64,000 bases of DNA from Chamaelirium japonicum (taxonomy: Eukaryota > Streptophyta > Magnoliopsida > Liliales > Melanthiaceae). Below, piece after piece: positions 27,862 through 42,319 of the stretch (position 1 is the stretch's first letter; every line of letters starts with the position of its first letter). The notes under the pieces are model-generated. The model was not told where the DNA came from. It did not search any database and was given only the letters and a program-made list of their open reading frames with translations. The translations under genes were made by a program, and so were the position numbers. The stretch spans positions 310,001 through 374,000 of the forward strand of contig CANTAL010000135.1 of the NCBI GenBank assembly GCA_947650365.1, in the 5' to 3' direction.

Positions 27862-30800
27862 AATGAATTAGAATGGATCGTGCGAATGAATTAGAATGGA
27901 TCGTACGATGGAATTAGAATGGATACATTCGTGCGAATGAATTAGAATGGATCATACGAATGAGTAAGAAAGGATCGTACGAATGAAATAGAATGGATCA
28001 TGCTAATGAATTAGAATGGATCGTGCTAATGAATTAGAATCGATCGTATGAATGAATTAGAATGGATTGTGCGAATGAATAAGAATGGATCGTACGAATT
28101 AATTAGAATGGATCGTGCGAATGAATTAGAATGAATCGTACGAATGAATTAGAATGGATACATTCGTGCGAATGAATTAGAATGGATCGTACGAATGAGT
28201 AAAAATGGATCGTACGAATGAAATAGAATGGATCATACGAATGAATTAGAATGGATCGTGCTAATGAATTAGAATGGATCGTACGAATGAATTAGAATGG
28301 ATCATACGAAGGAATTAGGGTGGATCGTACGAATGAATTAGAATGGATCGTACGAAGGAATTAGAATGGATCGTACGAATGAATTAGAATGGATACATTC
28401 GTGCAAAAGAATTACAATGGATTGTATAAATGAATTAGCATGGATCGTACAAATGAATTAGATTGGATCGTGCGAATGAATTAGAATGGATCGTACGAAT
28501 GAATTAGAATAGATTGTGTGAATGAATTAGAATGGATCGTACGAATGAATTAGAATGGATACATTCGTGCGAATGAATTAGAATGGATTGTATGAATGAA
28601 TTAGAATGGATCGTATGAATGAATTCGAATGGATCGTACAAATGAATTAGAATGGATATATTCGTGTGAATGAATTAGAATGGATCATACGAAGGAATTA
28701 GTGTGGATCGTACGAATGAATTAGAATGGCTACATTCGTGCGAAAGAATTAGAATGGATCGTACGAATGAGTAAGAATGGATCGTACATATGAATTAGAA
28801 TGGATATATTCATGGGAATGAATTAGAATGGATCGTACGAAGCAAATAGAATGGATCATGCGAATGAAATAGAATGGATCGTACGAAGGAATTAGAATGG
28901 ATCATTCGAATGAATTAGAATGGATCGTGCGAATGAATTAGAATGGATCGTATGAATGAATTAGAATGGATCATGCGAATGAATTACAATGGATCGTATG
29001 AATGAATTCGAATGGATCGTACGAATGAATTAGAATGGATACATTCGTGCGAATGAATTAGAATGGATCATACGAAGGAATTAGGGTGGATCGTACGATT
29101 GAATTAGAATGGATACATTCGTGCGAAAGAATTAGAATGGATTGTATGAATGAATTAGAATGGATCGTATGAATGAATTAGAATGGATAGTGCGAATGAA
29201 TTAGAATGGATCGTACGAATGAATTAGAATGGATCGTATGAATGAATTAGAATGGATCGTCTGAATGAATTAGAATGGATCGTACGAATGAATTAGAATG
29301 GATACATTAGTGTGATTGAATTAGAATGGATCGTACGAATGAGTAAGAATGGATCGTACGAATGAAATAGAATGGATCGTACGAATGAATTAGAATGGAT
29401 CGTGCTAATGAACTAGAATGGATCGTACGAATGAAATAGAATAGATTGTGCGAATGAATTAAAATGGATCGTACGAATGAATTAGAATGGTTCTCATGAA
29501 TGAATTAGAATGGATCGTGTGAATGAATTGGAATGGATCGTACGAATGAATTAGAATGGATACATTCGTGCGAATGATTTAGAATAGATTGTATGAATGA
29601 GTAAGAATGGATCGTAAGAATGAAATCGAATGGATCGTACGAATGAATTAGAATGGATCATGCTAATGAATTAGAATGGATCGTATGAATGAATTAGAAT
29701 AGATTGTGCGAATGAATACATTCGTGCGATTGAATTAGAATGGATCGTATGAATGAATTAGAATGGATCGTATGAAACAATTAGAATGGATCGTATGAAT
29801 GAATTCGAATAGATCGTATGAATGAATTAGAATGGATACATTCGAGCGAATGAATTAGAATGGATCATACGAAGGAATTAGGGTGGATCGTACGAATGAA
29901 TTAGAATGGATTGTATGAATGAATTAGAATGGATCGTATGAATGAATTAGAATGGATCGTGCGAATGAATTGTAATGGATCTTACGAAAGAATTAGAATA
30001 AATCGTATGAATGAATTAGAATGGATCGTGCGAATGATTTTGAATGGATCGTACGAATGAATTAGAATAGAATGGATACATTCATGCGAATGAATTAGAA
30101 TGGATCGAACGAATGAGTAAGAATGGATCGTACGAATGAAATAGAATGGATTGTACGATTGAATTAGAATGGATCGTGCTAATGAATTAGAATGGATCGC
30201 ATGAATGAATTAGAATAGATTGTGCGAATGAATTAGAATGGATCGTACGAATGAATTAGAATGGATACATTCGTGCGAATGAATTAGAATGGATCATATT
30301 AAAGAATTAGATTGGATCGTATGAATGAATTAGAATGGATCGTGCGAATGAATAAGAATGGATCGTACGAATGAATTAGAATGGATACATTCGTGCGAAT
30401 GAATTAGAATTGATTGTGCGAATGAATTAGAATGGATGCATTCGTGCGAATGGATCGTACGAATAAAATAGAATGGATCTTACGAATGAATTAGAATGGA
30501 TTGTGCTAATAAATTAGAATGGATCATATGAATGAATTAGAATAGATTGTGCGAATGAATTAAAATGGATCATACGAATGAATTAGAATGGATACATTTA
30601 TGCGAATGAATTATAATGGATCGTATGAATGAATTAGGTTGGATCGTATGAATGAATTAGAATGGATCGTACGTTTAAATTAGAATGGATACATTCATGG
30701 GAATGAATTAGAATGGATCGTATGAAGGAATTAGAATGGATCATACGAATGAAATAGAATGGATCGTACGAAGGAATTAGAATGGATCATATGAAGGAAT

Positions 30801-32668
30801 TAGAATGGATCGTACGAAGGAATTAGAATGGATAGTACGAATGAATTAGAATGGATACATTCATGCAAAAGAATTAGAATAGATTGTATGAATGAATTAG
30901 AATGGATCGTGCAAATGAATTAGAATGGATCGTGCGAATGAATTAGAATGGATCGTACGAATGAATTAGAATAGATTGTGCGAATGAAATAGAATGGATC
31001 GTACGAATGAATTAGAATGGATACATTCGTGCGAATGAATTAGAATGGATCGTATGAATGAATTAGAATGGATCGTATGAATGAATTCGAATGGATCGTG
31101 CGAATGAGTTAGAATGGATCGTACGAATGAATTAGAATGGATCGTATAAATGAATTAGAATGGATCGTGCGAATGAATTAGAATGGATCATATGAATGAA
31201 TTCGAATGGATCTTACGAATGAATTAGAATGGATACATTCGTGCGAATGAATTAGAATGGATCATACGAAGGAATTAGGGTGAATCGTACGAATCAATTA
31301 GCTAGGATACATTCGTGCGAAAGAATTAGAATAGATTGTATGAATGAATTAGAATGGATCATATGAATGAATTAGAATGGATCGTGCGAATGAATTAGAA
31401 TGGCTCGTACGAATGAATTAGAATAGATCGTGCGAATGAATTAGAATGGATCGTACAAATGAATTAGAATGGATCGTACGAATGAATTGGAATGGATCAT
31501 ACGAATGAAATAGAATGGATCGTACGAAGGAATTAGAATGTACGAAGGAATTAGATTGGATCGTGCGAATGAATTAGAATGGATCGTCCGAATGAATTAG
31601 AATGGATCATATGAATGAATTCGAATTTGAATGAATTAGAATGGATTGTACGAATGAATTAGAATGGATCGTGCTAATGAATTAAAATGGATCGTACGAA
31701 TGAATTAGAATAGATTGTGCGAATGAATTAGAATGGATCGTATGTATGAATTAGACTGGATACATTCGTGCGAATGAATTAGAATAGATTGTATGAATGA
31801 ATTTGAATAGATCGTATGAATGAATTCGAATTTGAATGAATTAGAATGGATTGTACGAATGAATTAGAATGGATTGTGCTAATGAATTAGAATGGATCGT
31901 ACGAATGAATTAGAATAGATTGTGCGAATGAATTAGAATGGATCGTATGTATGAATTAGAATGGATACATTCGTGCGAATGAATTAGAATGGATCGTATG
32001 AATAAATTAGATTGGATCGTATAAATGAATTAGAATGGATCGTATGTATGAATTAGAATGGATACATTCATGGGAATGAATTAGAATGGATCGTACGAAG
32101 GAATTAGAATGGATCTTACGAAACAAATAGAATGGATCGTACGAATGAATTAGAATGGATCGTGCTAATGAATTATAATGGATCATACAAATGATTTAGA
32201 ATAAATTGTGCGAATGAATTAGAATGGATCGTATGAATGAATTAGAATGGATACATTCGTGCGAATGAATTAGAATGGATCGTATGAATGAATTAGATTG
32301 GATCGTATGAACGAATTAGAATGGATCGTACGTATGAATTAGAATAGATACATTCATGGGAATGAATTAGAATGGATCGAACGAAGGAATTAGAATGGAT
32401 CGTACGAAGGAATTAGAATAGATCGTACGAATGAATTAGAATGGATACATTCGTACAAAAGAATTAGAATGGATTGTATGAATGAATTAGAATAGATTGT
32501 ACAAATGAATTAGAATGGATCGTGCGAATGAATTAGAATGGATCGTACGAATGGATTAGAATAGATTGTGCGAATGAATTAGAATGGATTGTACGAATGA
32601 ATTAGAATGGATACATTCGTGCGAATGAATTAGAATGGATCGTACGAATGAAATAGAATGGATCGTAT
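27862..32668 (+). repeat. Satellite block, plus orientation (4.8 kb)
   Basis: About 205 units with a clearer higher-order order than further left. CATGGG-type 28-mers start at 30691, 32064 and 32350; GGGTGG is near 28318, 29080, 29880 and 31278. It contains a 205-bp tandem duplication near 31621-32030 and ends at a perfect palindrome. Confidence 0.93.
31621..32030 (+). repeat. 205-bp tandem duplication inside the array
   Basis: The unusual join TCGAATTTGA occurs at 31621 and 31826, exactly 205 bp apart. Each is followed by the same series: ATTGTACG, GTGCTAATG, AATAGATTGTGCG, CGTATGTATG and a 28-mer. Copies are about 31621-31825 and 31826-32030. Confidence 0.87.
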
Positions 32669-32696
32669 GTACGATCCATTCTATTTCATTCGTACG
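32641..32696. repeat. Palindrome with perfect 27-bp arms at orientation switch
   Basis: Left arm 32641-32667 and right arm 32670-32696 are exact reverse complements around a 2-bp spacer (TG). Both arms hold a GAAATAG unit; the right arm continues into a reversed GAGTAAG unit. Confidence 0.95.
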
Positions 32697-35600
32697 ATCC
32701 ATTCTTACTCATTCGTACGATCCATTCTAATTCATTCGCACGATCCATTCTAATTCATTCATACGATCCATTCTATTTTATTCGTGCGATCCATTCTTAC
32801 TCATTCGTACGATCCATTCTATTTAATTCATACGAATGTATCCATTATAATTCATTCGTACGATCCATTCTAATTCATTCGCACGATCCATTCTAATTCA
32901 TTCATACGATCCATTCTAATTCATTCGTATGATCCATTCTAAATCATTCACACAATCTATTCTAATTCATTCGTACGATCCATTCTAATTCATTAGCACG
33001 ATCCATTCTAATTCATTCGTACTATCCATTCTATTTCATTCGTACGATCAATTCTTACTCATTCATACGATACATTCTAATTCATTCGCACGAATGTATC
33101 CATTCTAATTCATTCGTACGATACATTCTAATTCATTAGCACGATCCATTCTAATTCAATTATACGATCTATTCTAATTCATTTATACGATCCATTCTAA
33201 TTCATTCGCACGAATGTATCTATTCTAATTCATTCGTACGATCCATTCTAATTCATTTGCACAATCTATTCTAATTCATTCGTACGATCCATTTAAATTC
33301 ATTCGTACGATCCATTCTAATTCATTCATACAATCCATCCTAATTCTTTTGCACGAATGTATCCATTCTAATTCATTCGTACGATCCATTCTAATTCATT
33401 CGTACGATCCATTCTAATTCCTTCGTACGATCCATTCTAATTCCTTCGTACGATCCATTCTATTTCATTCGTATGGTCCATTCTAATTCCTTCGTACGAT
33501 CCATTCTAATTCATTCCCATGAATGTATCCATTCTAATTCCTTCGTACGATTCATTCTAATTCTTTTGTACGATCCATTATTTCGTATGTATCCATTCTA
33601 ATTCATTCGTACGATCCATTCTAATTCATTCGCACGATCCATTCTAATTCATTCATACGATCCATTCTAATTCATTCATACGATCTATTCTAATTCAGTC
33701 GCACGATCCATTCTAATTCATTCATACAATCCATTCTAATTCATTCGTACGATCCATTCTAATACATTTGCACAATCAATTCTAATTTATTTGTACGATC
33801 CATTCTAATTCATTAGCACGATCTATTCTAATTCATTCATATGATCCATTCTATTTCATTCGTACGATCCATTCTTACTCATTCGTACGATCCATTCTAA
33901 TTCATTCGCACTATCCATTATAATTCATTCATACGATCTATTCTATTTCATTCGTACGATCCATTCTTACTCATTCGTACGATCCATTCTAATTCATTCG
34001 CACGAATGTATCCATTCTAATTCATTCGTACGATCCATTCTAATTCATTTGCACGATCCATTCTAATTCGTTTGTACGATCCATTCTAATTCGTTTGTAC
34101 GATCCATTCTAATTCATTCGTACGATCCATTCTAATTCATTCGCACGAATATATCATTTTAATTCATTTGTACGATCCATTCTTTCACACAATCATACGT
34201 ACGATCCATTCTAATTCATTCATACGATCCATTTTGATTCTAATTCGTACGATCCATTCAAATTATTTCGCACGAATGTATCTATTCTAATTCATTCGTA
34301 CGATCCATTCTAATTCATTCGTACGATCCATTCTAATTCATTCGTACGATCCATTCTAATTTATTCATACAATCCATTCTAATTCTTTTGCACGAATGTA
34401 TCCATTCTAATTCATTCGTACGATCCATTCTAATTCCTTCGTACGATCCATTCTAATTCCTTCGTACGATCCATTCTAACTCCTTCGTATGATCCATTCT
34501 ATTTCATTCGTATGATCCATTCTAATTCCTTCGTACGATCCATTCTAATTAATTCCCATGAATGTATCCATTCTAATTCATACATACGATCCATTCAAAT
34601 TCATTTATACGATCCAATCTAATTCATTCATACGATCCATTTTAATTCATTCGCACGAATATATCAATTTTAATTCATTCGTATGATCCATTATAATTCA
34701 TTCGCACAATCTATTCTAATTCATTCGTACGATCCATTCTAATTCATTAGCACGATCCATTCTAATTCATTCGTACGATCCATTCTATTTCATTCGTATG
34801 ATCCATTCTTACTCATTCGTATGATCCATTCTAATTCATTTGCACGAATGTATCTATTCTAATTCATTCGTACGATCCATTCTAATTCATTCTCACGATC
34901 CATTCTAATTCATTCATACGATCCATTCTAATTCATTTGTACGATCCAATCTAATTCATTCGCACGATCCATTCTAATTCATTCATACAATCTATTCTAA
35001 TTCATTCATACAATCCATTCTAATTCTTTCGGATGAATGTATCTATTCTAATTCATTCGTACGATCCATTCTAATTCCTTCGTACGATCCATTCTAATTC
35101 CTTCGTACGATTCATTCTATTTCATTCGTATGATCCATTCTAATTCCTTTGTTCGATCCATTCTAATTCATTCCCTTGAATGTATCCATTCTAATTCATA
35201 TGTATGATCCATTCTAATTCATTCATACAATCCAATCTAATTCATTCTTACGATCCATTCTAATTCATTCGCACGAATGTATCCATTCTAATTCATTCAT
35301 ACGATCCATTCTAATTCATTCGCACAATCTATTCTAATTCATTCGTACGATCCATTCTAATTCATTAGCACGATCCATTCTTATTTATTCGTACGATCCA
35401 TTCTAATTCATTCGCACGATCCATTCTAATTCATTCGTACGATCCATTCTAATTCATTCATATGATCCATTCTAATTCATTCATGCAATCCATTCTAATT
35501 CATTCTAATTCATTCACTTGATCTATTCTTATCCATTCGTTTGATCCATTCAATCTAATTCATTCGCACGATCCAATCTAATTCATTCACACGATCCATT

Positions 35601-36042
35601 CTAATTTATTCGTACGATCCATTCTGTTTCATTCATACGATCCATTCTTACTCATTCATACGATCCATTCTAATTCATTCGCACGAATGTATCCTCATTC
35701 GCACGATCCATTCTAATTGATTTGCACGATCCATTCTAATTCATTCATACAATCCATTCTAATTCTTTCGCACGAATGTATCCATTCTAATTCATTCGTA
35801 CGATCCACCCTAATTCCTTCATATGATCCATTCTAATTCATTCGCACGAATGTATCCATTTTAATTCATTCGTACGATCCATTCGAATTCATTCATACGA
35901 TCCATTCTAATTCATTCATACGATCCATTCTAATTTATTTGCACGAATGTATCCATTCTAATTCATTCGTACGATCCATTCTTATTCATTCGCACAATCT
36001 ATTCTAATTCATTCGTACGATCTATTCTAATTCATTTGCACG
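32669..36042 (-). repeat. Satellite block, minus orientation (3.4 kb)
   Basis: About 145 units with reversed markers in higher-order order: GAGTAAG/GAAATAG pairs, GCACAATCTATTC, CTTTTGCACGAATG near 33350 and 34388, CCCATGAATG near 33508 and 34555, and CCACCC near 35806. A rearranged patch with truncated units lies at about 34150-34265 and another at 35500-35560. Confidence 0.92.
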
Positions 36043-38210
36043 CGTATGAAAGAATTAGAATAGATTGTGTGAATGAATTAGAATGGATACATTCATGCGA
36101 ATGAATTAGAATGGATCGTATGAATGAATTAGAATTGATCATATGAATGAATTAGAATGGATCGTGCGAATGAATTAGAATGGATCGTACGAATGAATTA
36201 GAATGGACCGTGCGAATGAGTAAGAATGGATCGTACGAATGAAATAGAATGGGTCGTACGAATGAATTAGAATGGATCGTGCTAATAAATTAGAATGGAT
36301 CGTACGAATGAATTAGAATAGATTGTGCGAATGAATTAGAATGGATCGTACGAATGAATTAGAATGGATACATTCGTGCAAATGAATTCGAATGGATCGT
36401 ATGAATGAATTAGATTGGATCATATGAATGAATTAGAATGGATCGTACGTATGAATTAGAATGGATACATTCATGGGAATGAATTAGAATGGTTCGTACG
36501 AAGGAATTAGAATGGATCGTACGAAGGAATTAGAATGGATCGTATGAATGAATTAGAATGGATACATTCGTGCAAAAGAATTAGAATGAATTGTATGAAT
36601 GAATTAGAATGGATCGTACAAATTAATTAGAATGGATCGTGCGAATGAATTAGAATGGATCGTACGAATGAATTAAAATAGATTGTGTGATTGAATTAGA
36701 ATGGATCATACGAATGAATTAGATTGGATACATTCGTGCGAGTGAATTAGAATGGATCGTATGAATAAATTAGAATGGATCGTATGAATGAATTCGAATG
36801 GATCGTACGAATGAATTAGAATAGATACATTCGTGCGAATGAATTAGAATTGATCATACGAAGGAATTAGGGTGGATCGTACGAATGAATTAGAATGGAT
36901 ACATTCGTGCGAAAGAATTAGAATGGATTGTATGAATGAATTAGAATGGATCGTATGAATGAATTAGAATGGATCGTGCGAATGAATTAGAATGGATCGT
37001 ACGAATGAATTAGAATGGATCGTATGAATGAATTAGAATGGATCGTGCGAATGAATTAGAATGGATCGTACGAATGAAATAGAATGGATCGTATGAATGA
37101 ATTAGAATGGATGGTGCTAATGAATTAGAATGGATCGTACGAATGAATTAGAATAGATTGTGCGAATTAATTAGAATGGATCGTACGAATGAATTAGAAT
37201 GGATACATTCGTGCGAATGAATTCGAATGGATCGTATGAATGAATTAGATTGGATCGTATGAATGAATTAGAATGGATCGTACATATGAATTAGAATGGA
37301 TACATTCATGGGAATGAATTAGAATGGATCGTACGAAGGAATTAGAGTGGATTATACGAATAAAATAGAATGGATCGTACGAAGGAATTAGAATGGATCG
37401 TATGAAGAAATTAGAATGGATCGTACGAAGGAATTAGAATGGATCGTACGAATGAATTAGAATGGATACATTCGTGCAAAAGAATTAGAATGGATTGTAT
37501 GAATGAATTAGAATGGATCGTGCAAATGAATTAGAATGGATCGTGTAAATGAATTAGAATGGATCGTACGAATGAATTAGAATAGATTGTGCGAATGAAT
37601 TAGAATGGATCGTACGAATGAATTAGAATGGATACATTCGTGCGAATAAATTAGAATAGATCGTATGAATGAATTAGATTGGATCGTATGAAAGAATTAG
37701 AATGAATCATATGTATGAATTAGAATGGATACATTCATGGGAATGAATTAGAATGGATCGTACGTATGAATTAGAATGGATACATTCATGGGAATGAATT
37801 AGAATGGATCGTACGAAGCAATTAGAATGGATCGTACAAAAAAATTAGAATGGATCGTACGAAGGAATTAGAATGGATCGTACGAATGAATTAGAATGGA
37901 TACATTCGTGCAAAAGAATTAGAATGGAATGTATGAATGAATTAGAATGGATCGTACAAATGAATTAGAATGGATCGTGCGAATGAATTAGAATGGATCA
38001 TACGAATGAATTAGAATCGATTGTGCGAATAAATTAGAATGGATCGTACGAATGAATTAGAATGGATACATTCGTGCGAATGAATTAGAATGGATCGTAT
38101 GAATGAATTAGAATAGATCGTATGAATGAATTCGAATGGATCGTACGAATGAATTAGAATGGATACATTCGTGCGAATGAATTAGAATGGATCATACGAA
38201 GGAATTAGGG
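36035..38210 (+). repeat. Segment paralogous to 40929-43608
   Basis: Both segments begin at the same rare switch sequence TGCACGCGTA and share GGGTC before GTACG/ATACG, AATGAATTGTATG, ACAAATTAATTAG, ATACGAATAAAATAG and ATCGATTGTGCGAATAAATTAG. Offsets grow in steps from 4894 (36041/40935) to 4967, 5018 and 5398 (38016/43414). Most steps are sums of 23 and 28. Confidence 0.85.
37680..37800 (+). repeat. 51-bp (23+28) dimer duplication
   Basis: Two CATGGG 28-mers start at 37731 and 37782, each preceded by a GTATG 23-mer. Other cycles have one CATGGG unit. Confidence 0.85.
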
Positions 38211-38811
38211 TGGATCGTACGAATGAATTAGAATGGATACATTCGTGTGAAAGAATTAGAATGGATCGTATTAATGAATTAGAATGAATCGTATGAATTA
38301 TTTAGAATGGATCGTGCGAATGAATTAGAATGGATCGTACGAATGAATTAGAATGGATCGTACGAATGAATTAGAATGGATCGTATGAACGAATTAGAAT
38401 GGATCGTGCGAATGAATTAAAGTGGATCGTACGAATGAATTACAATGGATACATTCGTACGAATGAATTAGAATGGATCGTACGAATGAGTAAGAATGGA
38501 TCGTACGAATGAAATAGCATGGATCGTACGAATGAATTAGAATGGATCGTGCTAATCAATTAGAATGGATCGTACGAATAAATTAGAACAGATTATGCGA
38601 ATGAATTAGATTGGATCGTACGAATGAATTAGAATGGATCGTATGAATGAATTAGAATGGATCGTGTGAATGAATTAGAATGGATCGTACGAATGAATTA
38701 GAATGGATCGTATGAATGAATTAGAATGGATCGTGCGATTGAATTAGAATGGATCGTACGAATGAATTAGAATGGATACATTCGTGCAAATAAATTAGAA
38801 TGGATTGTACG

Positions 38812-39400
38812 AATGAGTAAGAATGGATCGTACGATTGAAATAGAATGGATCGTACGAATGAAGTAGAATGGATCGTGCTAATGAATTAGAATGGATCGG
38901 ACGAATGAATTTGAATAGATTGTGCGAATAAATTAGAATGGATCGTACGAATGAATTAGAATGGATATATTCGTGTGAATGAATTAGAATGGATCGTATC
39001 AATGAATTAGAATGGATCGTATGAATGAATTAGAATGGATCATGCGAATGAATTAGAATGGATCGTATGAATGAATTAGAATGGATCGCATGAATGAATT
39101 AGAATGGATCTTGCGAATGAATTAGAATGGATCTTGCGAATGAATTAGAATAGATTGTGCGAATGAATTAGAATGGATCGTGCGAATGAATTAGAATGGA
39201 TCGTACGAATGAGTAAGAATGGATCGTACGATTGAAATAGAATGGATCGTACGAATGAAGTAGAATGGATCGTGCTAATGAATTAGAATGGATCGGACGA
39301 ATGAATTAGAATAGATTGTGCGAATAAATTAGAATGGATCGTACGAATGAATTAGAATGGATACTTTCGTGTGAATGAATTAGAATGGATCATATGAATG
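38812..39400 (+). repeat. 396-bp partial tandem duplication inside the array
   Basis: A run of rare variants recurs 396 bp apart. ACGATTGAAATAG, then GAAGTAGAATGG, then GTGCTAATG, then GGATCGGACG (GATCGG at 38895 and 39291), then GCGAATAAATTAG and a 28-mer ending GTGTGAATG. Confidence 0.87.
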
Positions 39401-40839
39401 AATTAGAATGGATCGTGCGGATGAATTAGAATGGATCGTACGAATGAATTAGAATGGATCGCATGAATGAATTAGAATGGATCTTGCGAATGAATTAGAA
39501 TAGATTGTGTGAATGAATTAGAATGGATCGTACGAATGAATTAGAATGGATACATTCGTGCGAATGAATTAGAATAGATCTTATGAATGAATTAGGTTGG
39601 ATCGTCTGAATGAATTAGAATGGATCGTACGTATGAATTAGAATGGATACATTCATGGGAATGAATTAGAATGGATCGTACAAAGGAATTAGAATGGATC
39701 ATACGAATGAAATAGAATGGATCGTACGAAGGAATTAGAATGGATTGTACGAAGGAATTTTAATGGATCGTACGAAGGAATTAGAATGGATCGTACGAAT
39801 GAATTAGAATGGATACATTTGTGCAAAAGAATGAGAATGGATTGTATGAATGAATTAGAAAGGATCGTGCAAATGAATTAGAATGGATCGTGCGAATGAA
39901 TTAGAATGGATCGTACGAATGACTTAGAATAGATTGTGCGAATGAATTAGAATGGATCATACGAATGAATTTGAATGGAAATATTTGTGCGAATTAATTA
40001 GAATGGATCGTATGAATGAATTAGAATGGATCGTATGAATGAACTCGAATGGATCGTACGAATGAATTGGAATGGATACATTCGTTCGAATGAATTAGAA
40101 TGGATCATACGAAGGAATTGGGGTGGATCGTACGAATGAATTAGAATGGAAACATTCGTGCGAAAGAATTAGAATGAATTGTACGAATAAATTAGAATGG
40201 ATCATATGAATGAATTAGAATGGATCATGCGAAAGAATTAGAATGGATCGTACGAATGAATTAGAATGGATCGTACGAATAAATTAGAATGGATCGTACG
40301 AATGAGTAAGAATGGATCGTACGATTGAAATAGAATGGATCGTACGAATGAATTAGAATGGATCGTACTAATGAATTAGAATGGATCGTATGAATGAATT
40401 ACAATAGATTGTGCGAATAAATTAGAATGGATCGTACGAATAAATTAGAATGGATACATTCCTGTGAATGAATTAGAATGGATCGTATGAATGAATTACA
40501 ATAGATCGTATGAATGAATTAGAATGGATCGTGCGAATGAATTAGAATGGATCGTACGAATGAATTAGAATGGATCATATGAATGAATTAGAATGGATCG
40601 TGCGAATGAATTAGAATAGATTGTGCGAATGAATTAGAATGGATCGTACGAATGAATTAGAATGGATACATTCGTGCGAATGAATTAGAACGGATCTTAT
40701 GAATGAATTAGATTGGATCGTATGAATGAATTAGAATGGATCGTACGTATGAATTAGAATGGATACATTCATGGGAATGAATTAGAATGGATCGTACGAA
40801 GGAATTAGAATGGATCATACGAATGAATTAGATTAGATC

Positions 40840-40936
40840 GTATGATCCATTCTAATTCCTTCGTACGATCCACTCTATTTCATTCGTATGATCCATTCTA
40901 ATTTCTTCGTACGATCCATTCTAATTCATTTGCACG
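40840..40936 (-). repeat. Four-unit minus block
   Basis: 97 bp of minus units, with reversed GAAGG and GAAATAG markers, separates two long plus blocks. It ends in TGCACGCGTACGAAAG, the same rare junction seen at about 36038. Confidence 0.9.
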
Positions 40937-42319
40937 CGTACGAAAGAATTAGAATAGATTGTGTGAATGAATTAGAATGGATACATTCGTGCGAATGAAT
41001 AAGAATGGATCGTATGAATGAATTAGAATGGATCGTATGAATGAATTAGAATGGATCATGCGAATGAATTAGAATGGATCGTACGAATGAATTAAATGGA
41101 TCGTGCGAATGAATTAGAATGGATCGTACGAATGAATTAGAATGGATACATTCATGCGAATGAATTAGAATGGATCGTACGAATGAGTAAGAATGGATCG
41201 TACGAATGAAATAGAATGGGTCATACGAATGACTTAGAATGGATCGTGCTAATGAATTAGAATGGATCGTACGAATGAATTAGAATAGATTGTGCGAATG
41301 AATTAGAATGGATCGTACGAATGAATTAGAATGGATACATTCGTGCGAATAAATTAGAATGGATTGTATGAATGAATTAGATTGGATCGTATGAATGAAT
41401 TAGAATGGATCGTACGTATGAATTACAATGGATACATTCATGGGAATGAATTAGAATGGATCGTACGAAGGAATTATAATGGATCGTACGAAGGAATTAG
41501 AATGGATCGTATGAATGAATTAGAATGGATACATTCGTGCAAATGAATTAGAATGAATTGTATGAATGAATTAGAATGGATTGTACAAATTAATTAGAAT
41601 GGATCGTACGAATGAATTAGAAAGGATCGTACGAATGAATTTGAATAGATTGTGCGAATGAATTAGAATGGATCATACGAATGAATTAGAATAGATACAT
41701 TCGTGTGAATGAATTAGAATGGATCGTATGAATGAATTAGAATGGATCGTATGAATGAATTCGAATGGATTGTACGAATGAATTAGAATAGATACATTCG
41801 TGCGAATGAATTAGAATGGATTATATGAAGGAATTAGGGTGGATCGTACGAATGAATTAGAATAGATACATTCGTGCGAAAGAATTAGAATGGATTGTAT
41901 GAATGAATTAGAATGGATCGTATGAATGAATTAGAATGGATCGTGCGAATGAATTAGAATGGATCGTGCGAATGAATTAGAATGGATCGTGCGAATGAAT
42001 TAGAATGGATCGTACGAATGAATTAGAATGGATAAATTCGTGCGAATGAATTAGAATGGATCGTACGAATAAATAAGAATGGATCGTACGAATGAAATAG
42101 AATGGATCGTACGGATGAATTAGAATGGATCGTGCTAATAAATTAAAAAGGATCGTACGAATTAATTAGAATAGATTGTGCGATTGAATTAGAATGGATC
42201 GTACGAATGAATTAGAATGGATACATTCGTGCGAATGAATTAGAATGGATCGTATGAATGAATTAGATTGGATCGTATGAATGAATTAGAATGGATCGTA
42301 CGTATGAATTAGAATGGAT

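Larger units (their letters stand above)
36043..40839 (+). repeat. Satellite block, plus orientation (4.8 kb)
   Basis: About 200 units in good higher-order order. CATGGG 28-mers start at 36467, 37302, 37731, 37782, 39649 and 40765; GGGTGG is near 36871, 38209 and 40122 (GGGGTGG). The first ~2.4 kb is paralogous to the block beginning at 40937. The longest satellite open frame of the window (minus strand, 38721-39002) lies here and is not a gene. Confidence 0.93.

Noticed and set aside
38721-39002. 93-codon open frame in satellite, minus strand, and similar frames at 1213-1401, 5534-5716, 12670-12867, 14031-14243 and 15228-15422
   Set aside because: The products are just the repeat read through (SILIHSHD-like words). 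The 23-bp period shifts frame each unit, so openness is chance.
1-40936. Orientation switches as pure assembly artefact
   Set aside because: Not fully excluded, but one switch is duplicated with private variants (36041 and 40935) and junctions differ in sequence and spacer, which argues for real events.
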